Counted from the stretch's first letter, positions 45,794-55,183 are shown. The stretch is 64,000 nucleotides of DNA from Pseudomonas sp. P5_109 (GCF_034009455.1 NZ_CP125380.1:2025001-2089000); one strand, 5' to 3'. The notes: a model not told the origin generated them from the sequence alone. Translations and numbers: made by a program.

Positions 45794-48193
45794 ATGTCGT
45801 TGCACGCCGTGCGCCCCAAGATCCTGGGTTTTATCAGCGAAGATGTCTCGGCCTGGCTGGTCGCGTTGCTGGTATTGCTTGTCGGTGGGGTGCTCACGGG
45901 CTTGCTGGCGTGGTCGACGCTGAATCTGTTTCACCATCAATTGCGGCAACGCTTTCAACTGCTGGCCAGTGAGCGTTACAGCCGTATCGAAGAGCGTTTT
46001 GAAGATCAGGTGCAGCGCCTCGATGGCTTGCGCCGTTTTTTCGCCAACTCCGATTCGGTGTCCCGGGCGGAGTTCGACGGCTATACCCAACCTTTGCTGC
46101 TGCGTACCCAGGCGTACTCCTATGCCCAGCGGGTCACTCGTGACGAGCGGGCGGCGTTCGAGCGTCGAGCGAGTGACGAAGGCTTGAGCACTTTCACCCT
46201 GAGAGAGCTCAATGCCGCCGGCCAATTGCAACTGGCCGGCGAGCGAGATGAGTACGTAGCGGTGCTGTATAGCCAGACGCAAAGCAAACTCGGTTCTCCC
46301 CTCGGTTACGACTTGCTGGCCCAACCGCTGCGGCGTGCCACGCTCGAACGGGCTGATCGGCATGGCGGCATGGCGGTATCACAACCAATGCACCTGGTGA
46401 GTATCGAGCCGGCCTATGCGCGAGGCGTGTTGCTGGTCGCGCCGGTCACCAAGCGCAACAGTCAGGACCACGCAGCCGCGAAGCCCTACGGTTATGTCAT
46501 GGCGGTGATCAGCATGCGCCAGTTGCTGGCGGACGGACTGCCGGAAGCGAGCCATGACTATCTCTCGGTGCGCATCCTCGATTTGTCGACCGACGACCAG
46601 CACGAGGTGCTGTTCGAGTCGCCCAACCCGCCGGCCATCAGCGAATTGTCCGCCACGCGCCTGTTGCGCATGGCCGACCATGACTATCAGGTCGATATCC
46701 AGCCCAGCGATGCGTTCGTGCAGGCCAACCATTCCTCGGTAACCAGCCTGGTGGTGTTGGGTGGATTGCTCAGCGTGATGCTCAGTGCCTTGCTGTATGT
46801 GTTGGTCAGTCAGCGGCAGCGGGCGTTGAGGCTGGTCGAGCAACGCACCCAGGAGCTGCGCGATCGAGAGCAGGAACTGCGTGGCACCCATGGTCAGTTG
46901 CGAGGCGTGCTCAATGCCGCCACCCAGGTCGCGATCATCGCCACCGACCTGCGCGGCGTCATCAGCACCTTCAATGCCGGTGCCGAGCAGATGCTCGGCT
47001 ATATCAGTGCCGAAGTGGTCGGCCATATGACCCTGGAGAACCTGCACCTGCCCCGGGAATTGGTCGCTCGCTCGGCGGAGTTGAGCGCACGTTATGGCAA
47101 ACCGGTGCCGACCTGCCAGGCGATGCTGGTCGAAGGCGGCGTGGAGGGCGGCCACGAGGCGCGGGAGTGGACGCTGGTGCGCGGCGATGGCAGCCATTTG
47201 ATGGTCAACATGCTCGCCACACCGGTGCTCGACGAGCAAGGCCTGTGGGTCGGGCACCTGGCGGTGTGCATCGACATCACCGAACGCAAACGGGTCCACG
47301 AAGCGCTCGCAGCGCGGGACCTGCTGTTGAAGAAACTCAGCGCCCACGTGCCCGGTGGCATCTACCAGTTCAAGATGGAGTTCGACGGGCGTTTCAGCGT
47401 GATCTACGCCAGCGACGGCATTCGCGAGATCTATGAGCTGGAGCCCGATGTGCTGCTGCTCAATGCCGAGTCGATCTTCACCCGCATTCACCCTCAGGAC
47501 ACCACCCGTGTCCGCGCCTCGATCCGCGCCTCGGCCGACACCCTCAGCCCCTGGCGCGAGGAGTACCGCGTGCAGCTGCCGCAACGTGGTTTGCGTTGGG
47601 TTCGCGGCGAAGCCACTCCGGAGGAACTGCCCGGTGGCGGTGTGCTGTGGCACGGCTACATCTCGGACATTACCGATATGAAACGGGTGGAAGAAGAGTT
47701 GCGCGCGTTGTCGGTCACCGATTCGCTGACCGGCATCCACAACCGGCGTTATTTCCAGGAACGCCTGACCACCGAAATGGCCCGGGTGGAGCGTGGCGGT
47801 GGGGATCTGTCGGTGATCATGCTCGATATCGACCACTTCAAGCGGATCAATGACCTGCATGGTCATGCCATCGGTGATCGGGTGTTGCAGGCGGTCTGCG
47901 AACGGATCGGCCACCGGCTGCGTCGCACCGATGTGTTCTGCCGCCTGGGCGGTGAAGAGTTCATGGTGCTGTGCCCGGATATCAGTGGCGAACATGCCTA
48001 TGTGTTGGCCCAGCAATTGTGGCAAGGCCTGCGCAGTTCACCCATCGAAGGTGTCGGTACGGTCACCGCCAGTTTCGGGATTGCCAGTTGGCGGATCGGA
48101 GAGGGCGCCGATGCCTTGCTGTTGCGCGCGGATTCGGGGGTGTATGCGGCGAAACAGGCGGGAAGGGACCGGGTCGAAGAGGAAATGATCTAA
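45794..48193 (+). CDS. Membrane diguanylate cyclase with CHASE1-like, PAS and GGDEF domains
   Basis: A 799-residue sensor. One membrane helix (residues about 19-42, WLVALLVLLVGGVLTGLLAW) leads into a periplasmic CHASE-type domain (YSYAQRVTRDERAAFERRAS), closed by a second helix near 320. Two PAS domains follow (VISTFNAGAEQMLGYISAEV; VIYASDGIREIYELEPDVLL with a PAC motif), then a GGDEF domain with SLTGIHNRRYFQERLT and RLGGEEFMVLC. The GGEEF active site is intact, so c-di-GMP synthesis is expected. No EAL domain is present. The ATG at 45794 is preferred over an in-frame TTG 15 bases earlier. The ligand is unknown. Confidence 0.92.
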   Translation: MSLHAVRPKILGFISEDVSAWLVALLVLLVGGVLTGLLAWSTLNLFHHQLRQRFQLLASERYSRIEERFEDQVQRLDGLRRFFANSDSVSRAEFDGYTQPLLLRTQAYSYAQRVTRDERAAFERRASDEGLSTFTLRELNAAGQLQLAGERDEYVAVLYSQTQSKLGSPLGYDLLAQPLRRATLERADRHGGMAVSQPMHLVSIEPAYARGVLLVAPVTKRNSQDHAAAKPYGYVMAVISMRQLLADGLPEASHDYLSVRILDLSTDDQHEVLFESPNPPAISELSATRLLRMADHDYQVDIQPSDAFVQANHSSVTSLVVLGGLLSVMLSALLYVLVSQRQRALRLVEQRTQELRDREQELRGTHGQLRGVLNAATQVAIIATDLRGVISTFNAGAEQMLGYISAEVVGHMTLENLHLPRELVARSAELSARYGKPVPTCQAMLVEGGVEGGHEAREWTLVRGDGSHLMVNMLATPVLDEQGLWVGHLAVCIDITERKRVHEALAARDLLLKKLSAHVPGGIYQFKMEFDGRFSVIYASDGIREIYELEPDVLLLNAESIFTRIHPQDTTRVRASIRASADTLSPWREEYRVQLPQRGLRWVRGEATPEELPGGGVLWHGYISDITDMKRVEEELRALSVTDSLTGIHNRRYFQERLTTEMARVERGGGDLSVIMLDIDHFKRINDLHGHAIGDRVLQAVCERIGHRLRRTDVFCRLGGEEFMVLCPDISGEHAYVLAQQLWQGLRSSPIEGVGTVTASFGIASWRIGEGADALLLRADSGVYAAKQAGRDRVEEEMI

Positions 48194-48212
48194 CCCGGGT
48201 TGTACGCTGACC

Positions 48213-48303
48213 CTGTGGGAGCGGGCTTGCTCGCGAAAGCGGTTTGTCAGTCACATCATTGTTGGATGTGCTGCCGTCTTCGCGAGCAAGCCCGCTCCCA
48301 CAG
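48213..48303. repeat. REPIN, GAGCGGGCTTGCTCGCGAA type
   Basis: Complementary arms 48213-48237 and 48279-48303, between the cyclase gene and the end of dacB. Confidence 0.92.
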
Positions 48304-48330
48304 TAGATCTCCGTGGTTCTCAGGGGCCGG

Positions 48331-49791
48331 TTACAACACCGAAGCCGTCTGCGGCACTTTCGGTTGGCGGTACAGGTCCAGCAGCACCTGATCAAGCACC
48401 GAAGAAGCGCCGAACGGGGCCTTGTCGTTGAGGATTGCCACCACTGCCCAGGTATTACCGTTAACGTCGCGACTGAAACCGGCAATCGCCCGCACGGTGT
48501 TCAGGGTGCCGGTCTTGACGTGGGCTTCACCGCGCATGGCAGTGGTCTTCAGGCGTTTGCGCATGGTGCCGTCGGTGCCGGCAATCGGCATCGAGCTGAT
48601 GTATTCGGCAGAATACGGGCTGTGCCAGGCCGCTTCGAGCATCGAGGCCATTTCCCGGGCGCTGACGCGCTCGGCACGGGACAGGCCGGAGCCGTTCTCC
48701 ATCACCAGGTGCGGCGCGGTGATGCCCTTTTTAGCCAGCCACTGGCGCACGACACGCTGGGCGGCCTTGGCGTCGTCACCATCGGCATCGGTACGGAAGC
48801 GTTGGCCGAGGCTCAGGAACAACTGCTGGGCCATGGTGTTGTTACTGTACTTGTTGATGTCGCGGATGATTTCCGCCAGGTCCGGCGAGAACGCCCGGGC
48901 CAGGACCTTGGCGTCTTTCGGTGTAGGCGCCAGCACATCCTTGCCCTGGATGCTGCCACCCAGTTCCTTCCAGATCGCGCGGACGGCGCCGGCGGTGTAG
49001 GTCGCGTGGTCGAGCAGCGACAGGTAAGTCTGCGAGCTACAGCCTTCACCCAGTTGACCGCCGACGGTAACGGTCACAGTGCCATCGGCCTGAGCCACCG
49101 GGTTGTAGCGCACGCCACCGGTGCATTGCTTGGAGTTGAGGGCCTTGACCTGATTGTCGATGCGGATGCTCGCAATCGGCGGCTCCACCGAGACCAGTAC
49201 CTTGCCTGAGTCATTGCGCGCGACGAAGCGCAGCGCCTTGAGGTTGACCAGCAGCGAGTCGGGTTTGACCAGGAACGGCTTGTTCTCGTCATTGCCGTCG
49301 TCATTGAACTCCGGCAGTTGCGGTTGCACGAAGAAGGTTTTATCCAGCACCAGGTCGCCGGTGACCTGGGTGACGCCGTTGGCACGCAAGTCGCGCATCA
49401 ACAGCCAGAGTTTTTCCATGTTCAGCTTCGGATCGCCGCCACCCTTGAGGTAGAGGTTGCCGTTGAGGATGCCGCCACTCAAGGTGCCGTCGGTGTAGAA
49501 CTCGGTTTTCCACTGGTGGTTCGGGCCGAGCATTTCCAGGGCCGCGTAGGTGGTGACCAGTTTCATGGTCGACGCCGGGTTGACCGAGACGTCGGCGTTG
49601 AACACCGTCGGGGTGCCGGGACCGGTGAGCGGGATCATCACCAGCGACAGGGCGTTGTCCTGCAACTTGCTGGCTTTCAGGGCTTTTTCAACGTTGGGCG
49701 ACAACGCGGTATTGATGGGGGCGGCGCAAACGGGAAGGGCCAGGGGGAGAAGAAAACCGGCCAACAGCAATGGACGCAAAGATTTGATCAT
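48331..49791 (-). CDS. dacB: D-Ala-D-Ala carboxypeptidase/endopeptidase, PBP4 type
   Basis: A 486-residue periplasmic penicillin-binding protein (class C, S13 peptidase family). The signal peptide spans residues 1-23 (LLLAGFLLPLALPVCA). The catalytic Ser74-x-x-Lys77 is in NPASTMKLVTT; the SxN motif is YSNNTMAQQ and the KTG motif is HVKTGTLN. It trims and cuts peptidoglycan cross-links. The start MIKSLRPLLLAG is chosen because it gives a proper signal peptide; upstream codons would place a hydrophobic run out of context. Confidence 0.96.
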   Translation of the reverse strand: MIKSLRPLLLAGFLLPLALPVCAAPINTALSPNVEKALKASKLQDNALSLVMIPLTGPGTPTVFNADVSVNPASTMKLVTTYAALEMLGPNHQWKTEFYTDGTLSGGILNGNLYLKGGGDPKLNMEKLWLLMRDLRANGVTQVTGDLVLDKTFFVQPQLPEFNDDGNDENKPFLVKPDSLLVNLKALRFVARNDSGKVLVSVEPPIASIRIDNQVKALNSKQCTGGVRYNPVAQADGTVTVTVGGQLGEGCSSQTYLSLLDHATYTAGAVRAIWKELGGSIQGKDVLAPTPKDAKVLARAFSPDLAEIIRDINKYSNNTMAQQLFLSLGQRFRTDADGDDAKAAQRVVRQWLAKKGITAPHLVMENGSGLSRAERVSAREMASMLEAAWHSPYSAEYISSMPIAGTDGTMRKRLKTTAMRGEAHVKTGTLNTVRAIAGFSRDVNGNTWAVVAILNDKAPFGASSVLDQVLLDLYRQPKVPQTASVL

Positions 49792-50025
49792 CTGAAATAA
49801 AACCCTACAGCCGAGGGGAAAAAAGATGAGGGCATGGAGATAAATTCCCTCAATGGTCATGAAAGTGTCGGCATTATGCCCCAAGGTGTCACGAGTTGTG
49901 CCGTGCGCGGGCTGTCTGAACGGCTATTTTTTTACCGACGGTAGGCGTGGTGGCCCAGAGAGTCAGGCAATCGGCGGCTTAAACTGCTAAAGTGCCGCCC
50001 GTTATTACTTAAGAGGATTGTTCCA

Positions 50026-50370
50026 ATGGCGACTAACCGTTCCCAGCGTCTGCGCAAAAAACTGTGCGTCGATGAATTTCAAGAGCTGGGTTTCGAACTG
50101 AACCTGGATTTCAAAGAAGATTTGGCTGATGAAGCCATTGATGCTTTCCTCGACGCGTTCCTCAAAGAAGCCATGGAAGCCAACGGCCTGGGTTATGTTG
50201 GCGGCGACGACTACGGTCTGGTTTGCCTGCAGAAGCGTGGCTCGGTCAGCGCTGAACAGCGCGCTGCCGTTGAAGCCTGGCTCAAAGGCCGCACCGAGCT
50301 GACCAGCGTTGAAGTCAGCCCGCTGCTGGACGTCTGGTACCCGGAAAAGCCGATCAATCCGGTAGCTTGA
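50026..50370 (+). CDS. yggL: YggL-family ribosome-associated protein (DUF469)
   Basis: A 114-residue acidic protein with a basic N-terminus (MATNRSQRLRKKLCVDEFQE) that matches the YggL family; members bind the 50S subunit. GDDYGLVCLQ and DVWYPEKPI are conserved features. AAGAGG precedes the ATG, and a terminator follows directly. Confidence 0.93.
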   Translation: MATNRSQRLRKKLCVDEFQELGFELNLDFKEDLADEAIDAFLDAFLKEAMEANGLGYVGGDDYGLVCLQKRGSVSAEQRAAVEAWLKGRTELTSVEVSPLLDVWYPEKPINPVA

Positions 50371-50376
50371 TGTTCT

Positions 50377-50409
50377 AAAAAACGGCGACCCAAGGGTCGC
50401 CGTTTTTTT
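50377..50409 (+). terminator. Intrinsic terminator of yggL
   Basis: AAAAAACGGCGACCC and its perfect complement around a two-base core (AA), ending TTTTTTT. Confidence 0.95.
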
Positions 50410-50420
50410 ATGCTTTTTTT

Positions 50421-50520
50421 GTAGGAGCGAGCTTGCTCGCGATGAACCTGAGAGCACCGCGGGGTGTCATGTTCCCAGCGTTATCGTTGACGACCATCGC
50501 GAGCAGGCTCGCTCCCACAG
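50421..50520. repeat. REPIN; right arm codes for the end of the BenE-type gene
   Basis: Arms 50421-50444 and 50495-50520. The right arm supplies the last coding bases and stop region of the permease gene on the minus strand. Confidence 0.9.
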
Positions 50521-51695
50521 TTCAGGATCACCAGCGTCACCACCCCCGCGACAATCCCCCAGAACGCCGAACCGATGGAAAACAGCGTCAGCCCCGATGC
50601 CGTGACCATGAAGGTGATCAGCGCCGCTTCACGTTCCTTCACTTCGCTCATGGCGATGCTCAAGCCGTTGATGATCGAGCCGAACAGCGCCAGCGCCGCG
50701 ATCGACAGCACCAGTTCCTTGGGCAGCGCGGCAAACAATGCCGCGAGCGTCGCGCCGAACACCCCGGCGATCCCGTAGAAAATCCCGCACCAGACCGCCG
50801 CGGTGTAGCGTTTGTTGCGATCCTCATGGGCGTGCGGCCCGGTGCAGATTGCCGCGCTGATCGCCGCCAGGTTGATCCCGTGGGAGCCGAACGGTGCCAG
50901 CAGCAAACTGGCGATGCCGGTGGTGGTGATCAGCGGAGAGGCGGGCACCGTGTAACCGTCGGCGCGCAGTACGGCGATGCCAGGCATGTTCTGTGAGGTC
51001 ATGGCGACGACAAACAGCGGGATGCCGATGCTGATGGTTGCGGCCAGGGAGAAGTGCGGCGTGGTCCACACCGGTGTAGCCACCTCCAGGTGAAAACCGC
51101 TGAAGTCCAGCAGCCCCATGAAGCCTGACAAAGCGGTGCCAATCAGTAATGCCGCCAACACCGCATAACGCGGCGACAGGCGCTTGACCAGCAGATAAGT
51201 GACGAACATTGCCAGTACCAGGGCGGTGCGGTGTTGCGCGGCGACGAAAATCTCGCTGCCGATCTTGAACAGGATCCCCGCCAGCAGGGCGGCGGCCAGG
51301 GAGGCAGGGATCTTTTTCACCAGCCGTTCGAAGCTGCCGGTCAGCCCGCAAATCGTCACCAGCACTGCGCAGGTAATGTAGGCGCCAATGGCTTCGCCGT
51401 AGCTCACGCCGCCCAGGCTGGTGATCAGCAGCGCGGCGCCGGGGGTCGACCAGGCAATGGTGATCGGCGTGCGATAACGCAGGGACAGGCCAATGGAGCA
51501 CACCGCCATGCCGATGGAGATCGCCCAGATCCACGAAGAAATCTGCCCGCTGCTCAGGCCCGCCGCTTGCCCGGCCTGGAACATCAACACCAGGGAACTG
51601 GTGTAGCCGGTCATCATGGCAATGAACCCGGCGACGATGGCCGAGGGCGAGGTGTCGGCCAACGGGCGGAGCAGCGTGTGCGTGGCGTCGTTCAT
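50481..51695 (-). CDS. benE: BenE-family transporter (benzoate/H+ symporter-like)
   Basis: A 404-residue inner-membrane protein with ten to twelve helices. TPITIAWSTPGAALLITSLG and VAMTSQNMPGIAVLRADGY are hallmarks of the BenE family; AVCTG-type motif AAICTGPHAHEDRNKRYTAA is also present. BenE of Acinetobacter takes up benzoate, but no benzoate genes are near, so the substrate is open; the neighbouring purine genes do not fit an aromatic acid either. The last eleven residues (CGSEPARDGRQR region) are encoded by a REP sequence, an addition to the normal protein end. Confidence 0.88.
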   Translation of the reverse strand: MNDATHTLLRPLADTSPSAIVAGFIAMMTGYTSSLVLMFQAGQAAGLSSGQISSWIWAISIGMAVCSIGLSLRYRTPITIAWSTPGAALLITSLGGVSYGEAIGAYITCAVLVTICGLTGSFERLVKKIPASLAAALLAGILFKIGSEIFVAAQHRTALVLAMFVTYLLVKRLSPRYAVLAALLIGTALSGFMGLLDFSGFHLEVATPVWTTPHFSLAATISIGIPLFVVAMTSQNMPGIAVLRADGYTVPASPLITTTGIASLLLAPFGSHGINLAAISAAICTGPHAHEDRNKRYTAAVWCGIFYGIAGVFGATLAALFAALPKELVLSIAALALFGSIINGLSIAMSEVKEREAALITFMVTASGLTLFSIGSAFWGIVAGVVTLVILNCGSEPARDGRQR

Positions 51696-51745
51696 GACGG
51701 TGGTGTTCCTTTTACGGATGAAGATGTCCGCAGCAACACAACCTT

Positions 51746-51830
51746 CTGTAGGAGCTGGCTTGCCAGCGATGGCGCCCTTGAGCCTGGCGCAAGCCTCAAG
51801 ACCGAATCGCCGGCAAGCCGGCTCCTACAG
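51746..51830. repeat. REPIN, GGAGCTGGCTTGCCAGCGAT type
   Basis: Arms 51746-51772 and 51805-51830, complementary with one or two changes, in the divergent region between benE and the GntR gene. Confidence 0.9.
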
Positions 51831-51937
51831 TGATGCAAACGCTGCGGATTCTGCGTTAAAGCCTAAACTCAAACGTAATGGGTCGTTGCGATACAGCCGA
51901 GGCAACATTCAGCCGTACAGTCGTGTTGCCACCCTCC

Positions 51938-51949
51938 ATTGTGTACAAT
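51938..51949. promoter_or_regulatory. Candidate GntR/FCD operator
   Basis: ATTGT-GT-ACAAT: half-sites of the form TTGT-N2-ACAA are common targets of the FadR subfamily. It lies 93 bases before the GntR start, in the space shared with benE, so it may control one or both genes. Confidence 0.55.
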
Positions 51950-52041
51950 CGCAGTGTTTTTTACGCGATACTTGCCAGCGACCCACTGTGCCGTATTACA
52001 GTCACGGTCAATTCGCCGCAGTTCTTCCGACTCGAGTGCCC

Positions 52042-52806
52042 ATGAACGAACAGTTGCAACCCCTAAAGAAACAACCGCGAGCTGGTAAAGCCGGCCGCAG
52101 CGGTACCCAGGACGATATTGTCTACGCGCATATCTTCGAGGCCATCCTCGAGCAGCGTCTGGCGCCCGGCACCAAGTTGAGCGAAGAAGCGCTGGGGGAG
52201 ATTTTCGGGGTCAGCCGTACCATCATTCGCCGCGCCTTGTCGCGCCTGGCCCATGAAGGCGTGGTGTTGCTGCGTCCGAATCGCGGCGCCGTGGTCGCCA
52301 GCCCGAGCGTCGAAGAAGCCCGTCAGGTGTTCATGGCCCGCCGTCTGGTGGAGCGCGCGATCACTGAACTGGCCGTTCAGCACGCGACCGCCGAGCAGAT
52401 TGCCGAATTGCGCCAGATGGTCAACGACGAGCGCGACAGCTTTTCCCGTGGCGACCGTGGTGCCGGCATCCGCCTGTCGGGCGAATTCCACCTGAAACTG
52501 GCCGAAGCGGCGAAAAACGCGCCGTTGATCAGCTTCCAGCGCAGCCTGGTGTCCCAGACATCGCTGATCATCGCCCAGTACGAAAGCGGCAACCGTTCCC
52601 ATTGCTCCTACGACGAGCACACCCAGTTGATCGACGCCATCGAGAAGCGCGACGCTGAGCTGGCGGTCAACCTGATGATGCATCACATGGATCACATCGA
52701 CAGCAAGCTCAACCTTGATGAGGAAAGTGCGTCGGATGATCTGCATGCGGTGTTCTCGCATTTGTTGCAGACCAAGAAGCCTGGGCGTTCCACCGCGAAG
52801 CTGTAG
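52042..52806 (+). CDS. GntR-family regulator, FCD type
   Basis: A 254-residue regulator. The N-terminal winged helix (residues about 25-95: LAPGTKLSEEALGEIFGVSR, IIRRALSRLAHEGVVLLRPN) is followed by an all-helical FCD ligand domain (HLKLAEAAKNAPLISFQRSL; HTQLIDAIEKRDAELAVNLM with His residues for a metal). The frame stays open upstream into the intergenic REPIN, but MNEQLQPLKKQP at 52042 is the sensible start. The stop codon TAG is part of a REP sequence. It lies beside guanine deaminase and purine genes, so a purine-related ligand is possible. Confidence 0.9.
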   Translation: MNEQLQPLKKQPRAGKAGRSGTQDDIVYAHIFEAILEQRLAPGTKLSEEALGEIFGVSRTIIRRALSRLAHEGVVLLRPNRGAVVASPSVEEARQVFMARRLVERAITELAVQHATAEQIAELRQMVNDERDSFSRGDRGAGIRLSGEFHLKLAEAAKNAPLISFQRSLVSQTSLIIAQYESGNRSHCSYDEHTQLIDAIEKRDAELAVNLMMHHMDHIDSKLNLDEESASDDLHAVFSHLLQTKKPGRSTAKL

Positions 52807-52902
52807 GAGCGAGCTTGCTCGCGATGGTCGTTAACGATTACGCGGGAAGCCTGATACCCAGTGGTGCCCTTGGGTTCATCGCGAGCAAGCTCGCTCCTAC
52901 AG
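52801..52902. repeat. REPIN overlapping the stop codon of the GntR gene
   Basis: Left arm from 52801 (CTGTAGGAGCGAGCTTGCTC), right arm 52878-52902. The TAG of the left arm ends the preceding gene. Confidence 0.92.
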
Positions 52903-52953
52903 GGCATAAAAAATCCCCCGGAATCTAACGATTGCGGGGGATTTTTTATGCCC
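52902..52953. terminator. Bidirectional terminator between GntR gene and guaD
   Basis: GGGCATAAAAAATCCCCCG is repeated as its exact complement at 52935-52953, with 14 bases between. A and T runs on both sides allow termination on both strands. Confidence 0.92.
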
Positions 52954-52962
52954 GGAAAAATC

Positions 52963-54267
52963 TTAGCGCTGATGCACCAGATTCCCCGCCGCATAAGTCT
53001 GCAGCACAGTCCGGTCATCCCCCAGCGTCATCAACACAAACAACGTCTCGGCAATGTTGTTGGCCTGCTGCAAGCGATAGCTCAGCAGCGGCGTGGCGTT
53101 GTAGTCCAGCACCAGGAAGTCGGCGTCGGTGCCCGGTAGCAGGGTGCCGATCTTGTCTTCCAGACGCAGCGCGCGGGCGCCGCCGAGGGTGGCCAGGTAC
53201 AGCGACTTGAACGGGCTCAGGCGCGCACCTTGCAGCTGCATGACCTTGTAGGCTTCGTTGAGGGTTTGCAGCAGCGAGAAACTGGTGCCGCCGCCCACGT
53301 CGGTGCCGATGCCGACGTTGAGCTTGTGCTTCTCGGCCATCGGCAGGTTGAACAGGCCGCTGCCGAGGAAGAAGTTCGAGGTCGGGCAGAACGAGATGGC
53401 CGAACCGGTTTCCGCCAGCCGCGCGCACTCGTCATCACACAGATGCACGCCGTGGGCGAACACCGAGCGCTCGCCGAGCAACTGGTAGTGATCGTAGACG
53501 TCCAGGTAACCCTTGCGCTCCGGGAACAGTTCCTTGACCCACTCGATTTCCTTGAGGTTTTCGCTGATGTGGGTCTGCATGTACAGATCCGGGTATTCGG
53601 TCAGCAACTGGCCGGCCAGGGTCAGCTGTTCCGGGGTGCTGGTCGGTGCGAAGCGTGGGGTGACCGCGTAGTGCAGGCGACCCTTGCCGTGCCAGCGTTC
53701 GATCAGCGCCTTGCTGTCGACGTAGCTGGATTCAGCGGTGTCGGTCAGATAGTCCGGGGCATTGCGGTCCATCATCACCTTGCCGGCGATCATGCGCAGG
53801 TCGAGCTGCTCGGCCGCTTCGAAGAACGAGTTCACCGATTGCGGGTGTACGCTGCCGAATACCAGCGCCGTGGTGGTGCCGTTGCGCAGCAGTTCCTTGA
53901 TGAAAATATCCGCGACCTGGTCGGCGTGGGCCTTGTCGGCGAACTGGCTTTCGCACGGAAAGGTGTAGGTGTTGAGCCAGTCCAGCAATTGCTCGCCGTA
54001 GGCGCCGACCATGCCGGTTTGCGGCAGGTGGATGTGGGTGTCGATGAAGCCAGGGGTGATCAGCGCGTCCTGGTAGTGGGTGATTTCGATATCGGCCGGC
54101 AGGGTCGGCAGCAGTTCGCTGGCGTGGCCGAGGGCGCTGATCTGGCCGTTATCCACAACCAGCAAGCCGTCTTCGAAATACTCGTAGGAGGCTTCGATAC
54201 CAACGATGGCAGGGTCGGCGATGCTGTGCAGGATGGCGGCGCGGTAGGCTTTGCGAGTCAAAGGCAT
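52963..54267 (-). CDS. guaD: Guanine deaminase
   Basis: A 434-residue metal-dependent amidohydrolase that converts guanine to xanthine, the substrate of the xanthine dehydrogenase encoded upstream. The metal site is seen in PGFIDTHIHLPQTGM, with further ligands in QTHISENLKE and FAHGVHLCDDE and the Asp in GIGTDVGGGTSFS. The start MPLTRKAYRAAILHS is chosen by family fit; the open frame runs on into xdhC. It lies 23 bases after xdhC and probably belongs to the same transcript. Confidence 0.95.
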   Translation of the reverse strand: MPLTRKAYRAAILHSIADPAIVGIEASYEYFEDGLLVVDNGQISALGHASELLPTLPADIEITHYQDALITPGFIDTHIHLPQTGMVGAYGEQLLDWLNTYTFPCESQFADKAHADQVADIFIKELLRNGTTTALVFGSVHPQSVNSFFEAAEQLDLRMIAGKVMMDRNAPDYLTDTAESSYVDSKALIERWHGKGRLHYAVTPRFAPTSTPEQLTLAGQLLTEYPDLYMQTHISENLKEIEWVKELFPERKGYLDVYDHYQLLGERSVFAHGVHLCDDECARLAETGSAISFCPTSNFFLGSGLFNLPMAEKHKLNVGIGTDVGGGTSFSLLQTLNEAYKVMQLQGARLSPFKSLYLATLGGARALRLEDKIGTLLPGTDADFLVLDYNATPLLSYRLQQANNIAETLFVLMTLGDDRTVLQTYAAGNLVHQR

Positions 54268-54290
54268 GTGAGTTCTCAATGTCTGGCTTG

Positions 54291-55148
54291 TCAGTTCGAG
54301 GCGGCTTGCTTCGAAGCGTGGCTGCGGCGTGAAGCGGGCAGCAGTTTGGCAATCGGTTCGGCGCTGGACGTTTGCTGGCCGAAATTGGCGTTGTAGGTGG
54401 CGATGATTTCGCCGGCGATGGAGATGGCGATTTCCACAGGCAACTTGCCTTTGACTTCGCCGATGCCCATCGGGCAGCGCATGCGTTGCACGACGCTGCT
54501 GTCGAAACCACGGTCGCGCAGGCGGTGTTCGAACTTCACGCGTTTGGTCTTCGAACCGATCAGGCCGAAGTAGGCGAAGTCGTTGCGCTTGAGGATCGCA
54601 GCGGTGAGTTCGAGGTCGAGCTGGTGGTTGTGGGTCATCACGATGCAATAGCTGCCGGCAGGCAGATCATCGATTTCATCCACAGGTTCTTCGGAAACGA
54701 TTTTGCGCACGCCGTGGGGAATCTGCTCGGGGAATTCATCTTCCCGCGAATCGATCCAGCGCACCCGGCAAGGCAGGCTGGCCAGCAGCGGCACCAAGGC
54801 GCGGCCTACGTGGCCGGCACCGAACACGGCGATCTGCGCCTGCACCTGGCCCATCGGTTCGAACAGCAAAACGGTTGCACCACCGCAGCATTGGCCGAGG
54901 CTGGCGCCGAGGCTGAAACGCTCAAGATGGGTGTCCTGCTTGCCGCTAACCAGCATCTCGCGGGCGATCTGCATGGCCTTGTATTCCAGGTGCCCGCCAC
55001 CGATGGTGTCGAAGGCCTGGTTCGCGCTGATGACCATCTTCGAGCCAGCGTTGCGCGGCGTCGAGCCGAGCTCTTCGATGATGGTGACCAGTACGCAGGG
55101 TTCACCGCGGTTTTGCAGGTCGGCGAGGGCGTCGATCCAGTTGTACAT
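54291..55148 (-). CDS. xdhC: Xanthine dehydrogenase accessory protein XdhC
   Basis: A 285-residue protein that binds molybdenum cofactor and inserts it, in sulfurated form, into XdhB. The N-terminal domain has EELGSTPRNAGSKMVIS and TIGGGHLEYKA; the C-terminal part is a Rossmann-like domain (IAVFGAGHVGRALVPLLASL). The conserved C-terminal segment MRCPMGIGEVKGKLPVEIA is present. The start MYNWIDALADLQNRG fits the family; codons upstream come from a REP sequence. Confidence 0.94.
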   Translation of the reverse strand: MYNWIDALADLQNRGEPCVLVTIIEELGSTPRNAGSKMVISANQAFDTIGGGHLEYKAMQIAREMLVSGKQDTHLERFSLGASLGQCCGGATVLLFEPMGQVQAQIAVFGAGHVGRALVPLLASLPCRVRWIDSREDEFPEQIPHGVRKIVSEEPVDEIDDLPAGSYCIVMTHNHQLDLELTAAILKRNDFAYFGLIGSKTKRVKFEHRLRDRGFDSSVVQRMRCPMGIGEVKGKLPVEIAISIAGEIIATYNANFGQQTSSAEPIAKLLPASRRSHASKQAASN

Positions 55149-55183
55149 GTTCACCTCGACATCGTCGTTGTCTGTTCGGTCGT

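Noticed and set aside
45607..52902. REPIN series as a CRISPR array
   Set aside because: The repeats are paired inverted elements hundreds to thousands of bases apart in intergenic regions, without regular spacers or cas genes.
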